NCBI GenBank assembly: GCA_002384935.1
Contig: DGCD01000017.1
Location: 198,778-262,777, forward strand
Direction of reading: 5' to 3'
DNA length: 64,000 nucleotides
Origin: Pusillimonas sp. UBA3987
Lineage (GTDB): Bacteria > Pseudomonadota > Gammaproteobacteria > Burkholderiales > Burkholderiaceae_B
The notes beneath the pieces are model-generated. The model ran no database searches. It was not told where the DNA came from and saw only the letters and a program-made list of their open reading frames with translations. The translations under genes were made by a program, and so were the position numbers. Below are positions 1 to 8,753 of this stretch, one piece after another; the first letter of the stretch is position 1, and the number at the start of each line of letters is the position of its first letter.

Positions 1-1885
1 CGGGCATCAGGATGTCGGTGAATAATAAATCGCATGCCTGCCCGCCCTGCAAAAGCTCAATGGCCCTTTCAGGCGTTTGAGCTGACTCAACATCATAGCC
101 CTCAGATATCAAGACACTTTCAACATAATGCAGCACATCCGGATCATCCTCAACGACCAGAATCGCGCCTCGCACGTCTGCAGCCGTTTCGGGCAACACA
201 GGGGGTATGGTTTCGTGAATTGAAGCATCGTCGGGTGCATCGGGAAGATAAAGCGTAAATTTTGCCCCCTGTCCTGGCTCGGATTCGACACCAACGTGTC
301 CGCCCGACTGGAGTGCAAAACCAAGCACCATGGCCAACCCCAGTCCAGACCCCTGACCTTCGGACTTAGTCGTGAAAAAAGGTTCGAACACATGGGGCAA
401 GTCGTCTCTGGCAACCCCTGGACCCGTATCGGATACAGATAACGCAACATAGCTTCCCGGGACAAGCGTCTGGTCGACTTGCATATCCTCGACGGTCTGC
501 TCAACCTGCACCCTATATGCTGAAATCGTAAGCGCACCCCCTGCAGCCATTGCGTCACGCGCATTAACAACCAAATTCAACAGGGCATTATCAAGCTGCC
601 CCGCATCGACCACTACAGTCGGAAGTCGTTCAGAAAAATCCAGATGAATTTGAATACGTGTACCCAGCACATTTTCCAGCAGCGGCAGCATGCCGCGCAC
701 CCGTTCTTCGATATCCATAGGTTCCGGCTCAAGCGGCTGACGGCGAGCCACTGCAAGCAAATGCCGCGTTAACTCCGCTCCCTTGTCCGCAGCTTGCAAA
801 ACCATATTGGCCAAGGTAACCAAACGAGGATCATGTTGTACCTGTTCCGACAACAACTGGGCATTACCCAATATCACTGTTAAAAGATTATTAAAGTCGT
901 GCGCCACGCCACCGGTTAACTGACCGAGCGACTCCAAACGCTGTGTTCGCTGTATTTGCTCTTCCAGCCGGATCTGGCGTGACCGGTCAGTCAGGCCACC
1001 CACCATGCGTTTAGCCTTGCCGTTTTCATCGCGAAGAATGTGCGCCTGGTCATCAACATGAAGCCAGTGCCCGCTACCATGTCGAAGCCGATATCTAATG
1101 AAGCGAATCTGCACATCCGATTGCAAATCATGTTCAAGTGATTCAAGCACCCGAGCGCGATCCTCGGGATGCAATATCTCACGCCACAACAAACCTACTT
1201 CGGCGGACGAAGGCAGAGGGTGTCCCAGCACAGGCACCCAGCCTGCACTGACCCAATAGCAATTAGTGGCAATATCCCAATCCCAGGCAACATCCGTTGT
1301 TGCTTGCGCAAGCAACCGAAAACGCTCTTCACTCTTTCGAAGCGCCGTCTCGACGCGCTCGCGTTTTTCAATGTCCTGCCGCAAAACCTGGTTCACACAT
1401 TCAAGCTCAGCTGATTTTTCCTCTAGCTTGCGCACCAGGGTATGGCTATACAACTTGAATAAAGGTTCATTCTCATAGCGCGCCAGTGCCGCCTGATCCG
1501 ACGGCCGCTTAACCGAGCCACGCTCAAGCACCTTGCGCACCATCAGTAAAACAACATCGGGTTCAGTTGGCTTCAACAGGAACTCGTCGCAGCCAAGGTC
1601 CCGAGCCAACTTTTCGTCTTCCGGCTGAGTATAGGTGGCGGTATAAACAATAAAAGGGATAGACCGCAAGACGGAATCACTTTTCCAGGCCTGCAACAGT
1701 GCATACCCATCCATTTGAGGCATCAGCAAATCGGAAATAATAATGTCGGGAGGTGCTCCCTGTGCTTTTTCAAGTGCGATTGCGCCGTTGGATGCCACTA
1801 TCGCCTGATGCCCACCGGCCTCAAGCAGTGTACGCAAGTAACAAACGTTCTCTTCCTTGTCGTCAACAACCAGAACCCGAGCCAC
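1..1885 (-). CDS. Hybrid sensor histidine kinase/response regulator (3' end beyond window)
   Basis: This is a cytoplasmic phosphorelay protein with no membrane segment. Domains from the N-terminus are: receiver domain (about 1-125, acidic pair D8 D9 and phospho-acceptor D52 in ISDLLMP), a coiled-coil linker (about 150-190), a PAS/PAC sensor (about 200-310), a HisKA domain with GGVAHDFNNLL (His near 328), an HATPase domain with N-box NLVVNARDAM and DTGPGV, and a second receiver starting near 570 (AILVVEDD). The window edge cuts just past that receiver's likely phospho-acceptor in TDILMP. I chose the GTG start because AGGAGG lies just upstream; it overlaps the preceding regulator by 23 bp. The input signal is unknown. 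Confidence is high for the architecture. Confidence 0.9.
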   Translation of the reverse strand, partial: MARVLVVDDKEENVCYLRTLLEAGGHQAIVASNGAIALEKAQGAPPDIIISDLLMPQMDGYALLQAWKSDSVLRSIPFIVYTATYTQPEDEKLARDLGCDEFLLKPTEPDVVLLMVRKVLERGSVKRPSDQAALARYENEPLFKLYSHTLVRKLEEKSAELECVNQVLRQDIEKRERVETALRKSEERFRLLAQATTDVAWDWDIATNCYWVSAGWVPVLGHPLPSSAEVGLLWREILHPEDRARVLESLEHDLQSDVQIRFIRYRLRHGSGHWLHVDDQAHILRDENGKAKRMVGGLTDRSRQIRLEEQIQRTQRLESLGQLTGGVAHDFNNLLTVILGNAQLLSEQVQHDPRLVTLANMVLQAADKGAELTRHLLAVARRQPLEPEPMDIEERVRGMLPLLENVLGTRIQIHLDFSERLPTVVVDAGQLDNALLNLVVNARDAMAAGGALTISAYRVQVEQTVEDMQVDQTLVPGSYVALSVSDTGPGVARDDLPHVFEPFFTTKSEGQGSGLGLAMVLGFALQSGGHVGVESEPGQGAKFTLYLPDAPDDASIHETIPPVLPETAADVRGAILVVEDDPDVLHYVESVLISEGYDVESAQTPERAIELLQGGQACDLLFTDILMP

Positions 1886-2279
1886 ATTGGCCTCCTGGTG
1901 CAGCAAGGCCGCAATAAGCCTCAACCTGTGCCACAAAAGTTGCCGGATCGATTGGCTTTTCAACATACCCCTTACAACCGGACCCGATTGCCCGTTCGCG
2001 GTCTCCCGGCATTGCGTAGGACGTGACCGCAACGATCGGAATATGACCGGTTGACACATCACGACGCAGCCGCGCCGCCACATCGTAGCCATGCATGGTG
2101 GGCAGTTGAATGTCGAGCAGAATGAGGTCTGGCAACCACTGCTGGGCCTTGCGTATCCCCGATGGCCCGTCGATTGCCGCTTGCACAGTATGACCGTGCT
2201 TTTCCAGCAGGAACGTAAGCAGATAACGATTCTGCTCGTTATCTTCAATAATCAATATCCGCAACGACATTAATCTCAT
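1863..2279 (-). CDS. Single-domain response regulator (CheY-like)
   Basis: A 138-residue receiver domain with no output domain, so it probably relays phosphate or acts by protein-protein contact. Visible are the acidic pair E12 D13, phospho-acceptor D56 in LILLDIQLP, the TS switch (VAVTSYA) and the conserved lysine in GYVEKPID. The start forms an ATGA overlap with the stop of the upstream histidine kinase and has GGAG five bases before it; an in-frame ATG three codons later is the alternative. It sits between a membrane kinase and a hybrid kinase, so the three are probably one phosphorelay. The C-terminal tail is Gly/Ser/Cys-rich and overlaps the next gene. Confidence 0.88.
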   Translation of the reverse strand: MRLMSLRILIIEDNEQNRYLLTFLLEKHGHTVQAAIDGPSGIRKAQQWLPDLILLDIQLPTMHGYDVAARLRRDVSTGHIPIVAVTSYAMPGDRERAIGSGCKGYVEKPIDPATFVAQVEAYCGLAAPGGQCGSGSGC

Positions 2280-3406
2280 GACATCTCCAGCGGCAGGGTC
2301 ACCGTAAAAACAGTGCCTTCCGACCACACACTACGCACCGTCAGCGTTCCCTTGAGCAGCCTGACCAACCGCAAACAAATCGCCAGACCAAGACCCGTAC
2401 CCTCATGGGCCCGTGTCAACCCGTTATCGACCTGGCTGAAAGGTTGAAACAGGGTTTCAATATCTTCGGGTTTAATGCCTATCCCCGTATCACAGACCTG
2501 AATACGAAGGGCTGCGCATGGTGAAGCCTGCTCGTTCGCACGAAACGCCGGATCGAGACTCAAATGGATAACAGCGCCGCCCTTGTCTGTAAATTTAATG
2601 GCATTGTTCAATAGATTAATAAGAATTTGCTCAACCCGACGACGATCGCTGCACATGCTGCCAACATCAGCCGCAATTTGCACCTGCAAATACAAACCTT
2701 TCTGTTCCGCCAGCGGTTGAACCAGGCCTTTTACTTTCTGAACAGAATCGGAGACATCAAAGGTTTCAGCGCTTACTTGTAATTGACCCGCCTCAATTTT
2801 TGATAAGTCCAATACATCGTTGATCAGGTCGAGCAAATGCCATGCACTGCCGCGCACCATGCCCAATTGGCGCTGCTGTTCAGATGTAAGCGGCCCGGCC
2901 ATACCCTGCAAAACAATCCCGGTAAATCCAATAATTGAATTCAACGGTGTTCGTAGCTCGTGCGACATGGTCGCCAGAAAAGCCGATTTCAAGCGGTCTG
3001 CATCACGAGCGCGGCTGAGCGCATTCTCCAACTCGTGCGTACGGTCGGACACTTTTCCCTCCAGCGACTCATTGAATTCGCGCAATGTCGCGTACGCCTG
3101 CTCCAGAGCACCAAATGCCCGCCACATCAACCAGAACAGCAAGACCGACGTAACAAACACAAACGCCAGACCTTTGAAAACGCTCCAGCGGGCTAATGTT
3201 TCATGATCCAGGGCAACGCTAAGCAGCACAAAGTCTGAAAAATAAATCCAAACAATGGAGACCATCGCATAGACCAATGTGATGGTCCAGACCCGGGAGC
3301 GCGGTGTTCGATGACCTCGCGTACGTCGTCCAGCGCCGTTTGAGGTCACAGAGGCTCCTTTTGGGTCTCTCTTGCGTTTACGAACAGGCGTCTCGAGATT
3401 AACCAT
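2276..3406 (-). CDS. Membrane sensor histidine kinase
   Basis: A 376-residue sensor kinase. A basic N-terminus is followed by two membrane segments (about 42-62 and 77-97) with only a short loop between them, so there is no real periplasmic sensor domain; a coiled coil (about 100-140) leads to HisKA with MSHELRTPLN (H149). The HATPase part has N-box NLLNNAIKFTDKGG, G1 DTGIGI and G2 GTGLGL. It is the first gene of a three-gene minus-strand operon with a receiver protein and a hybrid kinase. The signal is not evident. The start has no strong ribosome binding site, so the exact N-terminus is uncertain. Confidence 0.88.
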   Translation of the reverse strand: MVNLETPVRKRKRDPKGASVTSNGAGRRTRGHRTPRSRVWTITLVYAMVSIVWIYFSDFVLLSVALDHETLARWSVFKGLAFVFVTSVLLFWLMWRAFGALEQAYATLREFNESLEGKVSDRTHELENALSRARDADRLKSAFLATMSHELRTPLNSIIGFTGIVLQGMAGPLTSEQQRQLGMVRGSAWHLLDLINDVLDLSKIEAGQLQVSAETFDVSDSVQKVKGLVQPLAEQKGLYLQVQIAADVGSMCSDRRRVEQILINLLNNAIKFTDKGGAVIHLSLDPAFRANEQASPCAALRIQVCDTGIGIKPEDIETLFQPFSQVDNGLTRAHEGTGLGLAICLRLVRLLKGTLTVRSVWSEGTVFTVTLPLEMS

Positions 3407-3566
3407 TGTTTTTTACCCGATCCGTCGCCACAGAAAATTATTATTGAATATAGAGCGCCCCCAATCACAACGTCAACGGAAACTTTGATTAAAGAACGGG
3501 TCAACCACCAATACCCATAGACTGAAAATGCCACCTGAGCGAATTTATGTCATAATTTGGGGCTTC

Positions 3567-3652
3567 GCGTCCATGGCGGAATTGGTAGACGCAAGAGACT
3601 TAAAATCTCTCGCCCATAGGGCGTGCCGGTTCGATTCCGGCTGGACGCACCA
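3567..3652 (+). tRNA. tRNA-Leu (anticodon UAA)
   Basis: The acceptor stem GCGTCCA pairs with TGGACGC and CCA is encoded at 3650-3652. The anticodon stem AGAGA/TCTCT encloses loop CTTAAAA, giving anticodon UAA. A long variable arm (class II) and the T-arm GGTTCGATTCC are present. It reads UUA and wobbles to UUG. It stands alone, between a divergent kinase operon and the symporter operon. Confidence 0.97.
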
Positions 3653-3750
3653 CCCTCTTTTTCTTCCACTCAAGCTTTCAACCCATTCAGTGCGCTTGCC
3701 AATCCAAGCGGCTTGCCGATGCATTTCAACCACGCCCGCTTTTACCCTGA

Positions 3751-3778
3751 TTGACACGGTATCAAGAAACCTTATACA
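3751..3778 (+). promoter_or_regulatory. Sigma-70 type promoter for the symporter operon
   Basis: A consensus -35 TTGACA (3751-3756) is followed 16 bp later by TATACA (3773-3778). The predicted transcript starts near 3785, about 365 nt before the first gene of the operon. A second weaker -10-like TATAGAAT lies at 3794-3801. Prediction from sequence only. Confidence 0.6.
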
Positions 3779-3785
3779 AATGGGA

Positions 3786-4150
3786 AAAACCGGTATAGAA
3801 TCCAAAAAAAGCAAGCAGCAATAACAAACAATAAGAACTCAGACATCGTCGGCATATGCCATGCAGGCAAATTGCCCACAAAGGGGGAGCCGTCATGGCT
3901 TACAGAAGTCAAACCTGCGAAGGGTTGTTCTGTTGCAAGCAAGCGGTAATGCTAACCGCAAGGGAATTTGTTGGCCCTGCGACTCAAGCCCCTGAACACC
4001 CACCATACCAAAGAATACTTTCAACCCCGCCCCAGCGCGGGGTTGTTTCGTATACGGCCACCCGGCACATGCAAAGCCGGGACGCTGTTTATAGGGGGAG
4101 ACGCACGCAGCAACCGTGCGACTCATGGAGACAACGACAAGGAGTTACTT
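3786..4150 (+). promoter_or_regulatory. Long structured 5' leader of the symporter operon
   Basis: This stretch holds no convincing gene. Several hairpins can be drawn: GCGGT/ACCGC (3943-3959), a 9-bp stem CAACCCCGC/GCGGGGTTG (4022-4045) followed by a short T-rich run, CCCGGC/GCCGGG (4061-4081), and CGCACG/CGTGCG (4102-4120). The second looks like a weak intrinsic terminator and could act as an attenuator. GGGGGAG followed by ATG occurs at 3895, but the frame runs into the next gene without family resemblance. I do not recognise a known riboswitch class. Confidence 0.4.
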
Positions 4151-4408
4151 ATGGTGGACAAATCATCCTCTGATGCTTACTGGAAGGACAATCTGCGCAT
4201 TATCTCGATTTCGCTCATTATCTGGTTTATTTGCTCTTTCGGTCTTGGCATTATCCTTCGTCCCGCCCTCATGGGGATTTCGGTCGGCGGAGCAGATTTC
4301 GGGTTCTGGATGGCTCAGAACGGTTCGATCTATATATTCATCATCTTGATCTTCACTTATGTAAAGCTGATGAATTCCCTGGATCGCAAATACGGCGTTG
4401 AAGAGTAA
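4151..4408 (+). CDS. Sodium/solute symporter small subunit (DUF4212)
   Basis: An 85-residue protein with two membrane helices (about 17-40 and 53-76), matching the small DUF4212 subunit found immediately before VC_2705-type sodium:solute symporters. The motif YWKDNLRI near the N-terminus and the tail DRKYGVEE fit the family as I remember it. The start has AAGGAG eight bases upstream. It lies 10 bp before the large subunit and is surely co-transcribed with it. Its role is presumed to be assembly or regulation of the transporter. Confidence 0.88.
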   Translation: MVDKSSSDAYWKDNLRIISISLIIWFICSFGLGIILRPALMGISVGGADFGFWMAQNGSIYIFIILIFTYVKLMNSLDRKYGVEE

Positions 4409-4418
4409 GGGGAACCCT

Positions 4419-6245
4419 ATGGATCAATTTGTCCTTAATCTGATATTTGTCGGGGTGACGTTCGCCATTTATATTGGCATTGCCTTCTGGTCCCGCGCGG
4501 TCTCAACCTCCGAGTTCTACGCCGCTGGCCGTGGCGTGCATCCCGTTCTGAACGGGATGGCGACAGGGGCCGACTGGATGTCTGCCGCCTCTTTCATTTC
4601 AATGGCAGGCATTATTGCCCTGGCTCCCACCGGGGGTTATACGCAGTCGGCCTTCCTCATGGGCTGGACGGGTGGCTACGTCCTGTTGGCACTGCTGCTT
4701 GCGCCCTATCTGCGTAAATTCGGCAAGTTCACTGTTCCGGAATTCATCGGTGAGCGCTTCTATTCACATGGCGCACGTGTCCTGGCCGTTATTTGCCTTA
4801 TTGTCATTTCCATTACCTACGTTATTGGTCAAATGCGCGGTGTGGGCGTGACTTTCTCACGTTTCCTGGAAGTTTCAACCGATGTCGGCCTGTATATTGG
4901 AGCGGCGATCGTGTTCATCTACGCCGTCTTCGGCGGCATGAAGGGCATTACCTATACCCAGGTGGCGCAATATGTCGTGCTCATTATTGCCTATACAGTA
5001 CCAGCGCTTTTTATCTCGCTGAACCTGACCGGTAACGTCATCCCGCAGCTCGGTTTTATCGGCGGATATGCACCATCCGGGGGCGACATCAGCCTGCTCA
5101 CCAAACTGAATGACGTCGTAACCGAACTAGGCTTTACGGCCTACACGGCCGAAACACCGAATCAATTGAACATGATCCTGTTTACCCTGTCGCTCATGAT
5201 TGGCACGGCAGGTCTGCCGCACGTGATTATCCGGTTCTTTACGGTACCCAAGGTGGCAGATGCCCGCTCTTCGGCTGGCTGGGCCTTGGTATTCATTGCC
5301 TTGCTGTACACGGTCGCACCCGCGGTAGGTTCAATGGCACGCCTGAACCTGACCACCACCATGTGGCCAGCCGCCATTACCAGCACGCCCACGAGTGGCC
5401 CCGCTGTTTCTCTGGCCGACATTCAAACCAAGCCGGAACTCTCATGGATTCGCACCTGGGAAGCCACCGGCCTGCTCGATATGGAAGACAAGAACGGCGA
5501 TGGTCGAATCCAGTACTACAACGACAAAGCTCCTGCCGACTCACCCATTATGCAAATGGCCGAAGAACGCGGGTGGAAAGGTAACGAACTGGTCAAAATC
5601 GACAACGACATCATGGTCCTGGCGAATCCGGAAATTGCAGGACTGCCGGGTTGGGTGATTGCGCTGGTGGCAGCCGGGGCACTCGCGGCGGCACTATCAA
5701 CAGCGGCAGGGCTACTGCTCGCGATTTCCTCTGCGATATCACACGACTTGATCAAAGGATCGATCAAGCCTGATATCACCGAAAAAGGTGAATTGACCGC
5801 GGCGCGAATATCAATGACCTTCGCCATTATCGTGGCCACCTGGCTTGGGCTGAATCCTCCCGGCTTCGCGGCGCAGGTAGTGGCGCTGGCGTTCGGTCTG
5901 GCCGCCGCAACCATCTTCCCGGCACTCATGATGGGCATCTTCTGGAAGCGCATCAATAAACAAGGCGCTATGGCGGGGATGCTGATCGGCTTGCTGTTTA
6001 CAGCGATTTATATCTTTGTATATAAAGGCTGGTTTTTTATTCCGGGTACCAACAACCTGCCTGATACGGCCGCAAACTATGTATTTGGTATTTCGCCGCT
6101 ATCAATTGGCGCAGTAGGTGCATTGGTTAACTTTGTTGTAGCCTACCTGGTATCTTCGGCTACCGCAGCACCACCACAATATGTTCAGGACCTGGTGGAA
6201 TCCATCCGCGTCCCCAAAGGGGCCGGGTCAGCCACAAACCATTAA
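4419..6245 (+). CDS. Sodium:solute symporter, VC_2705/ActP-like large subunit
   Basis: A 608-residue inner-membrane transporter of the solute:sodium symporter family, with about 13 membrane helices. Family features are the early SEFYAAGRGVHPVLNGMATGADWMSAASF segment (given here only as landmarks SEFYAAGR and GADWMSAASF) and the helix-rich core. A hydrophilic insert (about 310-400) is typical of the DUF4212-linked type. Substrates of the family are short monocarboxylates such as acetate or propionate; the actual substrate here is inferred. I chose the ATG at 4419 because AAGGGGA lies just upstream, rather than an in-frame earlier start inside the preceding gene. An intrinsic terminator follows the gene. 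Confidence 0.88.
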   Translation: MDQFVLNLIFVGVTFAIYIGIAFWSRAVSTSEFYAAGRGVHPVLNGMATGADWMSAASFISMAGIIALAPTGGYTQSAFLMGWTGGYVLLALLLAPYLRKFGKFTVPEFIGERFYSHGARVLAVICLIVISITYVIGQMRGVGVTFSRFLEVSTDVGLYIGAAIVFIYAVFGGMKGITYTQVAQYVVLIIAYTVPALFISLNLTGNVIPQLGFIGGYAPSGGDISLLTKLNDVVTELGFTAYTAETPNQLNMILFTLSLMIGTAGLPHVIIRFFTVPKVADARSSAGWALVFIALLYTVAPAVGSMARLNLTTTMWPAAITSTPTSGPAVSLADIQTKPELSWIRTWEATGLLDMEDKNGDGRIQYYNDKAPADSPIMQMAEERGWKGNELVKIDNDIMVLANPEIAGLPGWVIALVAAGALAAALSTAAGLLLAISSAISHDLIKGSIKPDITEKGELTAARISMTFAIIVATWLGLNPPGFAAQVVALAFGLAAATIFPALMMGIFWKRINKQGAMAGMLIGLLFTAIYIFVYKGWFFIPGTNNLPDTAANYVFGISPLSIGAVGALVNFVVAYLVSSATAAPPQYVQDLVESIRVPKGAGSATNH

Positions 6246-6259
6246 CCTGATCCAGACCA

Positions 6260-6287
6260 CCGGGCAAGTATCTTGCCCGGTCTTTTC
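6260..6287 (+). terminator. Intrinsic terminator after the symporter gene
   Basis: Perfect 9-bp arms CCGGGCAAG/CTTGCCCGG with a TAT loop are followed by TCTTTTC. It separates the symporter pair from the downstream regulator genes, so those depend on read-through or their own promoter. Confidence 0.85.
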
Positions 6288-6295
6288 ACTTTCAA

Positions 6296-6317
6296 GGGTA
6301 CGCCATACGGCGTACCC
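6296..6317. repeat. Inverted repeat just upstream of the CBS/nucleotidyltransferase gene
   Basis: Perfect 9-bp arms GGGTACGCC/GGCGTACCC separated by ATAC, 18 bp before the next start codon. There is no T-run, so it is not a second terminator. It could be an operator or a 5' mRNA hairpin near the ribosome binding site. Confidence 0.5.
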
Positions 6318-6335
6318 ATTTGATTAGAATCGTCT

Positions 6336-8174
6336 ATGGTAGCAACTGTCCTGTCAAGTTCCGAGGCTGCCGAATTTCTTGAAACCGTCGCTCCCTACAA
6401 CGGTTTGCCTGCTGACCGGCTCAAGGTCCTGGCCGACACGGTTTCAACACATAGCTACTCAAGCGGCGAATTTGTTTACAGAGCCGACGCACCTCTGGAC
6501 GGTATTCATATCATTTTTTCCGGCACGATTGATATCAACGATCGTAATGGCAAGCACGTCTCGCAGTTAGGAAAACGACAAAGCTTTGGCGAGCGCGGCC
6601 TCTTGCGCGACGGCAAAGCCTCGACCAACGCCCGCGCCAAAGTCGACACCGTAACAGTGCTGGTACCCACCGCCACATTGCAGCAACTGATCCACCAGTT
6701 TCCCGCCGTTGCAAATTACTTCTATTACGGGGAACGGGCGAGGCACCAGCCCGGAGACCTGAACTCACTGAAAGTGCGTGACCTGATCACGCGAAAAGCC
6801 GTATCGTGCGCGCCCGGTACACCGGTGGCCAAAGCGGCACAAATCATGCGCGACCAGAATATATCCTGCCTTGCCGTTGTCTCGGAAGATACACAACAAG
6901 TGGTCGGGATGATTACCGTTCGCGACTTAACTTTCCGCGTACTTGCCCAGGCCCTTGACGCGTCAACTCCCGTATGTGAAGTCATGACATGGAATGCCCC
7001 TACACTATCACCGGATGCATTAGGCTCCGACGTGCTGCGCACCATGATGGATCACAACATCGGCCATCTTGCGGTCATTGATCGAAACAGATTCTGGGGC
7101 ATTATCACGCAAACCGACTTGACCCGTTTCCAGGCGGTCAGCAGCGCTTTGCTGATTCACGATATCAGCCAGGCAGAGAGCGTCGAGAGAATGGTGGCTA
7201 TCACGTCGACGCTGCCCCGTTTATTGGTACAACTGGTTGCCAGCCAGCAACGGCACGAAATCGTGACTCGTCATATTACCGACATTACCGATGCGATTAC
7301 GCGCCGCTTGTTAGACATGGCACAAGAAAAACTGGGCATGCCTCCCGTCCCGTACTTATGGCTCGCCTGCGGCAGCCAGGGACGACAGGAACAGACCGGT
7401 GTTTCCGATCAGGATAACTGCCTGTTTCTGGATGATCGCGTCACCCCGGACGACATGCCCTATTTCGAAGAGCTCGCCCGTTTTGTCTGCGACGGATTGA
7501 ACGCATGCGGTTATATCTATTGCCCGGGCGACATGATGGCGACCAACCCCAGATGGCGCCAACCCGTATCGACATGGCGACGCTATTTTGAAACGTGGAT
7601 GAACCACCATGCGCCTGAGTCACAAATGCTGGCATCTGTTATGTTCGATCTACGCCCCATCGCAGGCACACATGAATTATTTAAAAACCTGCATGCCCAG
7701 ACGCTTGAAGCGGCATCAAAAAAAACCATTTTTATGGCGCATATGATCGCGAACAGTTTGAAACACACGCCACCATTAGGGCTGCTGCGGGGCTTTTCAA
7801 CGGTTCGCACCAAGCGCGGCGCTCAGCAGGTCGATCTCAAGCACAATGGCGTCATCCCAGTCACCGATCTCGCCCGAATTTACGCTTTACAAGGCCAGCT
7901 CAAGGAGATCAATACCCGCGCACGCCTGCAGGCTGCCGGACACACCGGCATGATTTCAGGCTCCGGCGCCAGGGAGCTCACTGCCGCCTATGACTTGATC
8001 GCAACATTGCGACTGGAAAGCCAGATGCGGTTGATCCAATCCGGACACAAACCGGATAATTACCTGTCTTTATCTGAATTACCCGATTTTCAACGGCATC
8101 ATTTACGTGATGCTTTTGTCGTTGTAAGGACAATGCAGGCTGCTATCAGCCAGGGTCGCAGAATACCGGTATAA
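6336..8174 (+). CDS. cNMP-binding/CBS-domain/DUF294 nucleotidyltransferase-like regulator
   Basis: A 612-residue soluble protein. Domains: a cyclic-nucleotide-binding-like fold (about 15-125, with GERGLLRDGKAST), two CBS domains (about 145-270, typically adenosine-nucleotide sensors), then a DUF294 GlnD-like nucleotidyltransferase domain with GSQGRQEQTGVSDQD (about 343-357) and a DUF294 C-terminal helical domain. The GSxGRxE...SDxD motif suggests an active nucleotidyl- or uridylyltransferase. Family members commonly accompany acetate-type symporters, so it may gate or modify transport in response to energy state. That role is inferred. It follows the symporter terminator and precedes a membrane protein and an exonuclease. 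Confidence 0.87.
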   Translation: MVATVLSSSEAAEFLETVAPYNGLPADRLKVLADTVSTHSYSSGEFVYRADAPLDGIHIIFSGTIDINDRNGKHVSQLGKRQSFGERGLLRDGKASTNARAKVDTVTVLVPTATLQQLIHQFPAVANYFYYGERARHQPGDLNSLKVRDLITRKAVSCAPGTPVAKAAQIMRDQNISCLAVVSEDTQQVVGMITVRDLTFRVLAQALDASTPVCEVMTWNAPTLSPDALGSDVLRTMMDHNIGHLAVIDRNRFWGIITQTDLTRFQAVSSALLIHDISQAESVERMVAITSTLPRLLVQLVASQQRHEIVTRHITDITDAITRRLLDMAQEKLGMPPVPYLWLACGSQGRQEQTGVSDQDNCLFLDDRVTPDDMPYFEELARFVCDGLNACGYIYCPGDMMATNPRWRQPVSTWRRYFETWMNHHAPESQMLASVMFDLRPIAGTHELFKNLHAQTLEAASKKTIFMAHMIANSLKHTPPLGLLRGFSTVRTKRGAQQVDLKHNGVIPVTDLARIYALQGQLKEINTRARLQAAGHTGMISGSGARELTAAYDLIATLRLESQMRLIQSGHKPDNYLSLSELPDFQRHHLRDAFVVVRTMQAAISQGRRIPV

Positions 8175-8216
8175 AACCATTACGAGCATTCTATTAAAAG
8201 AAAAGGAGACTTTTTC

Positions 8217-8753
8217 ATGCTGGGTGACTACATCGCAATGCTCGCCATTGGCATACTGGCCGCTTGTATTGTATTTATTGCAGGACGCCTCATGCGCCGA
8301 AGGGGGCGCCAGTTACCACGTTGGATCATGCCTTTGGCCATCGGTGCCTCCATCATTACGTATTCCATCTGGAATGAGTACACCTGGTTTAATCGCATGC
8401 AATCGGCGCTGCCCGATCACGTTGTGGTTGTTGGAAAAGGTGAGCGCGCCATGCCCTGGGCTCCCTGGTCATACATCGCACCCGTCACGTCCCGATTCGT
8501 AGCGGCCGATTCCCGTGGTATCAGCCGCTCTGAAATACGCCCGGAACTCGTTCGAATTCAGATATTTCTGATTGAACGATGGCAGCCAACTCGGACGGCG
8601 GTCGTGGCGTTTGATTGCAACAAAAAGCTGCGTGCCGATTTGGGCAACGACGCCAGCCTTGCCGCCGATGGCAAGCTCACCGGCACACAATGGCAGTCGG
8701 CAAATAACGACACGCAATTGCTCGATGTCGCCTGCGCACCGTCAATGTCATGA
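8217..8753 (+). CDS. Hypothetical membrane-anchored protein of the symporter cluster
   Basis: A 178-residue protein of unknown function. It has two hydrophobic helices (about 5-23 and 38-55) separated by a strongly basic stretch (RRRGRQ), then a soluble domain of about 120 residues that probably faces the periplasm. The conserved-looking core is GKGERAMPWAPWSYIAPV. AAGGAG stands eight bases before the start. Its stop overlaps the next start in an ATGA, indicating translational coupling with the exonuclease gene. I do not recognise a named domain. Confidence 0.75.
   Translation: MLGDYIAMLAIGILAACIVFIAGRLMRRRGRQLPRWIMPLAIGASIITYSIWNEYTWFNRMQSALPDHVVVVGKGERAMPWAPWSYIAPVTSRFVAADSRGISRSEIRPELVRIQIFLIERWQPTRTAVVAFDCNKKLRADLGNDASLAADGKLTGTQWQSANNDTQLLDVACAPSMS

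Noticed and set aside
3856..4173. Open frame across the symporter leader, with GGGGGAG before an ATG at 3895
   Set aside because: No family resemblance, Cys/Arg/Gln-rich translation typical of a random frame, and it runs into the well-supported DUF4212 gene; the region is better explained as structured leader.
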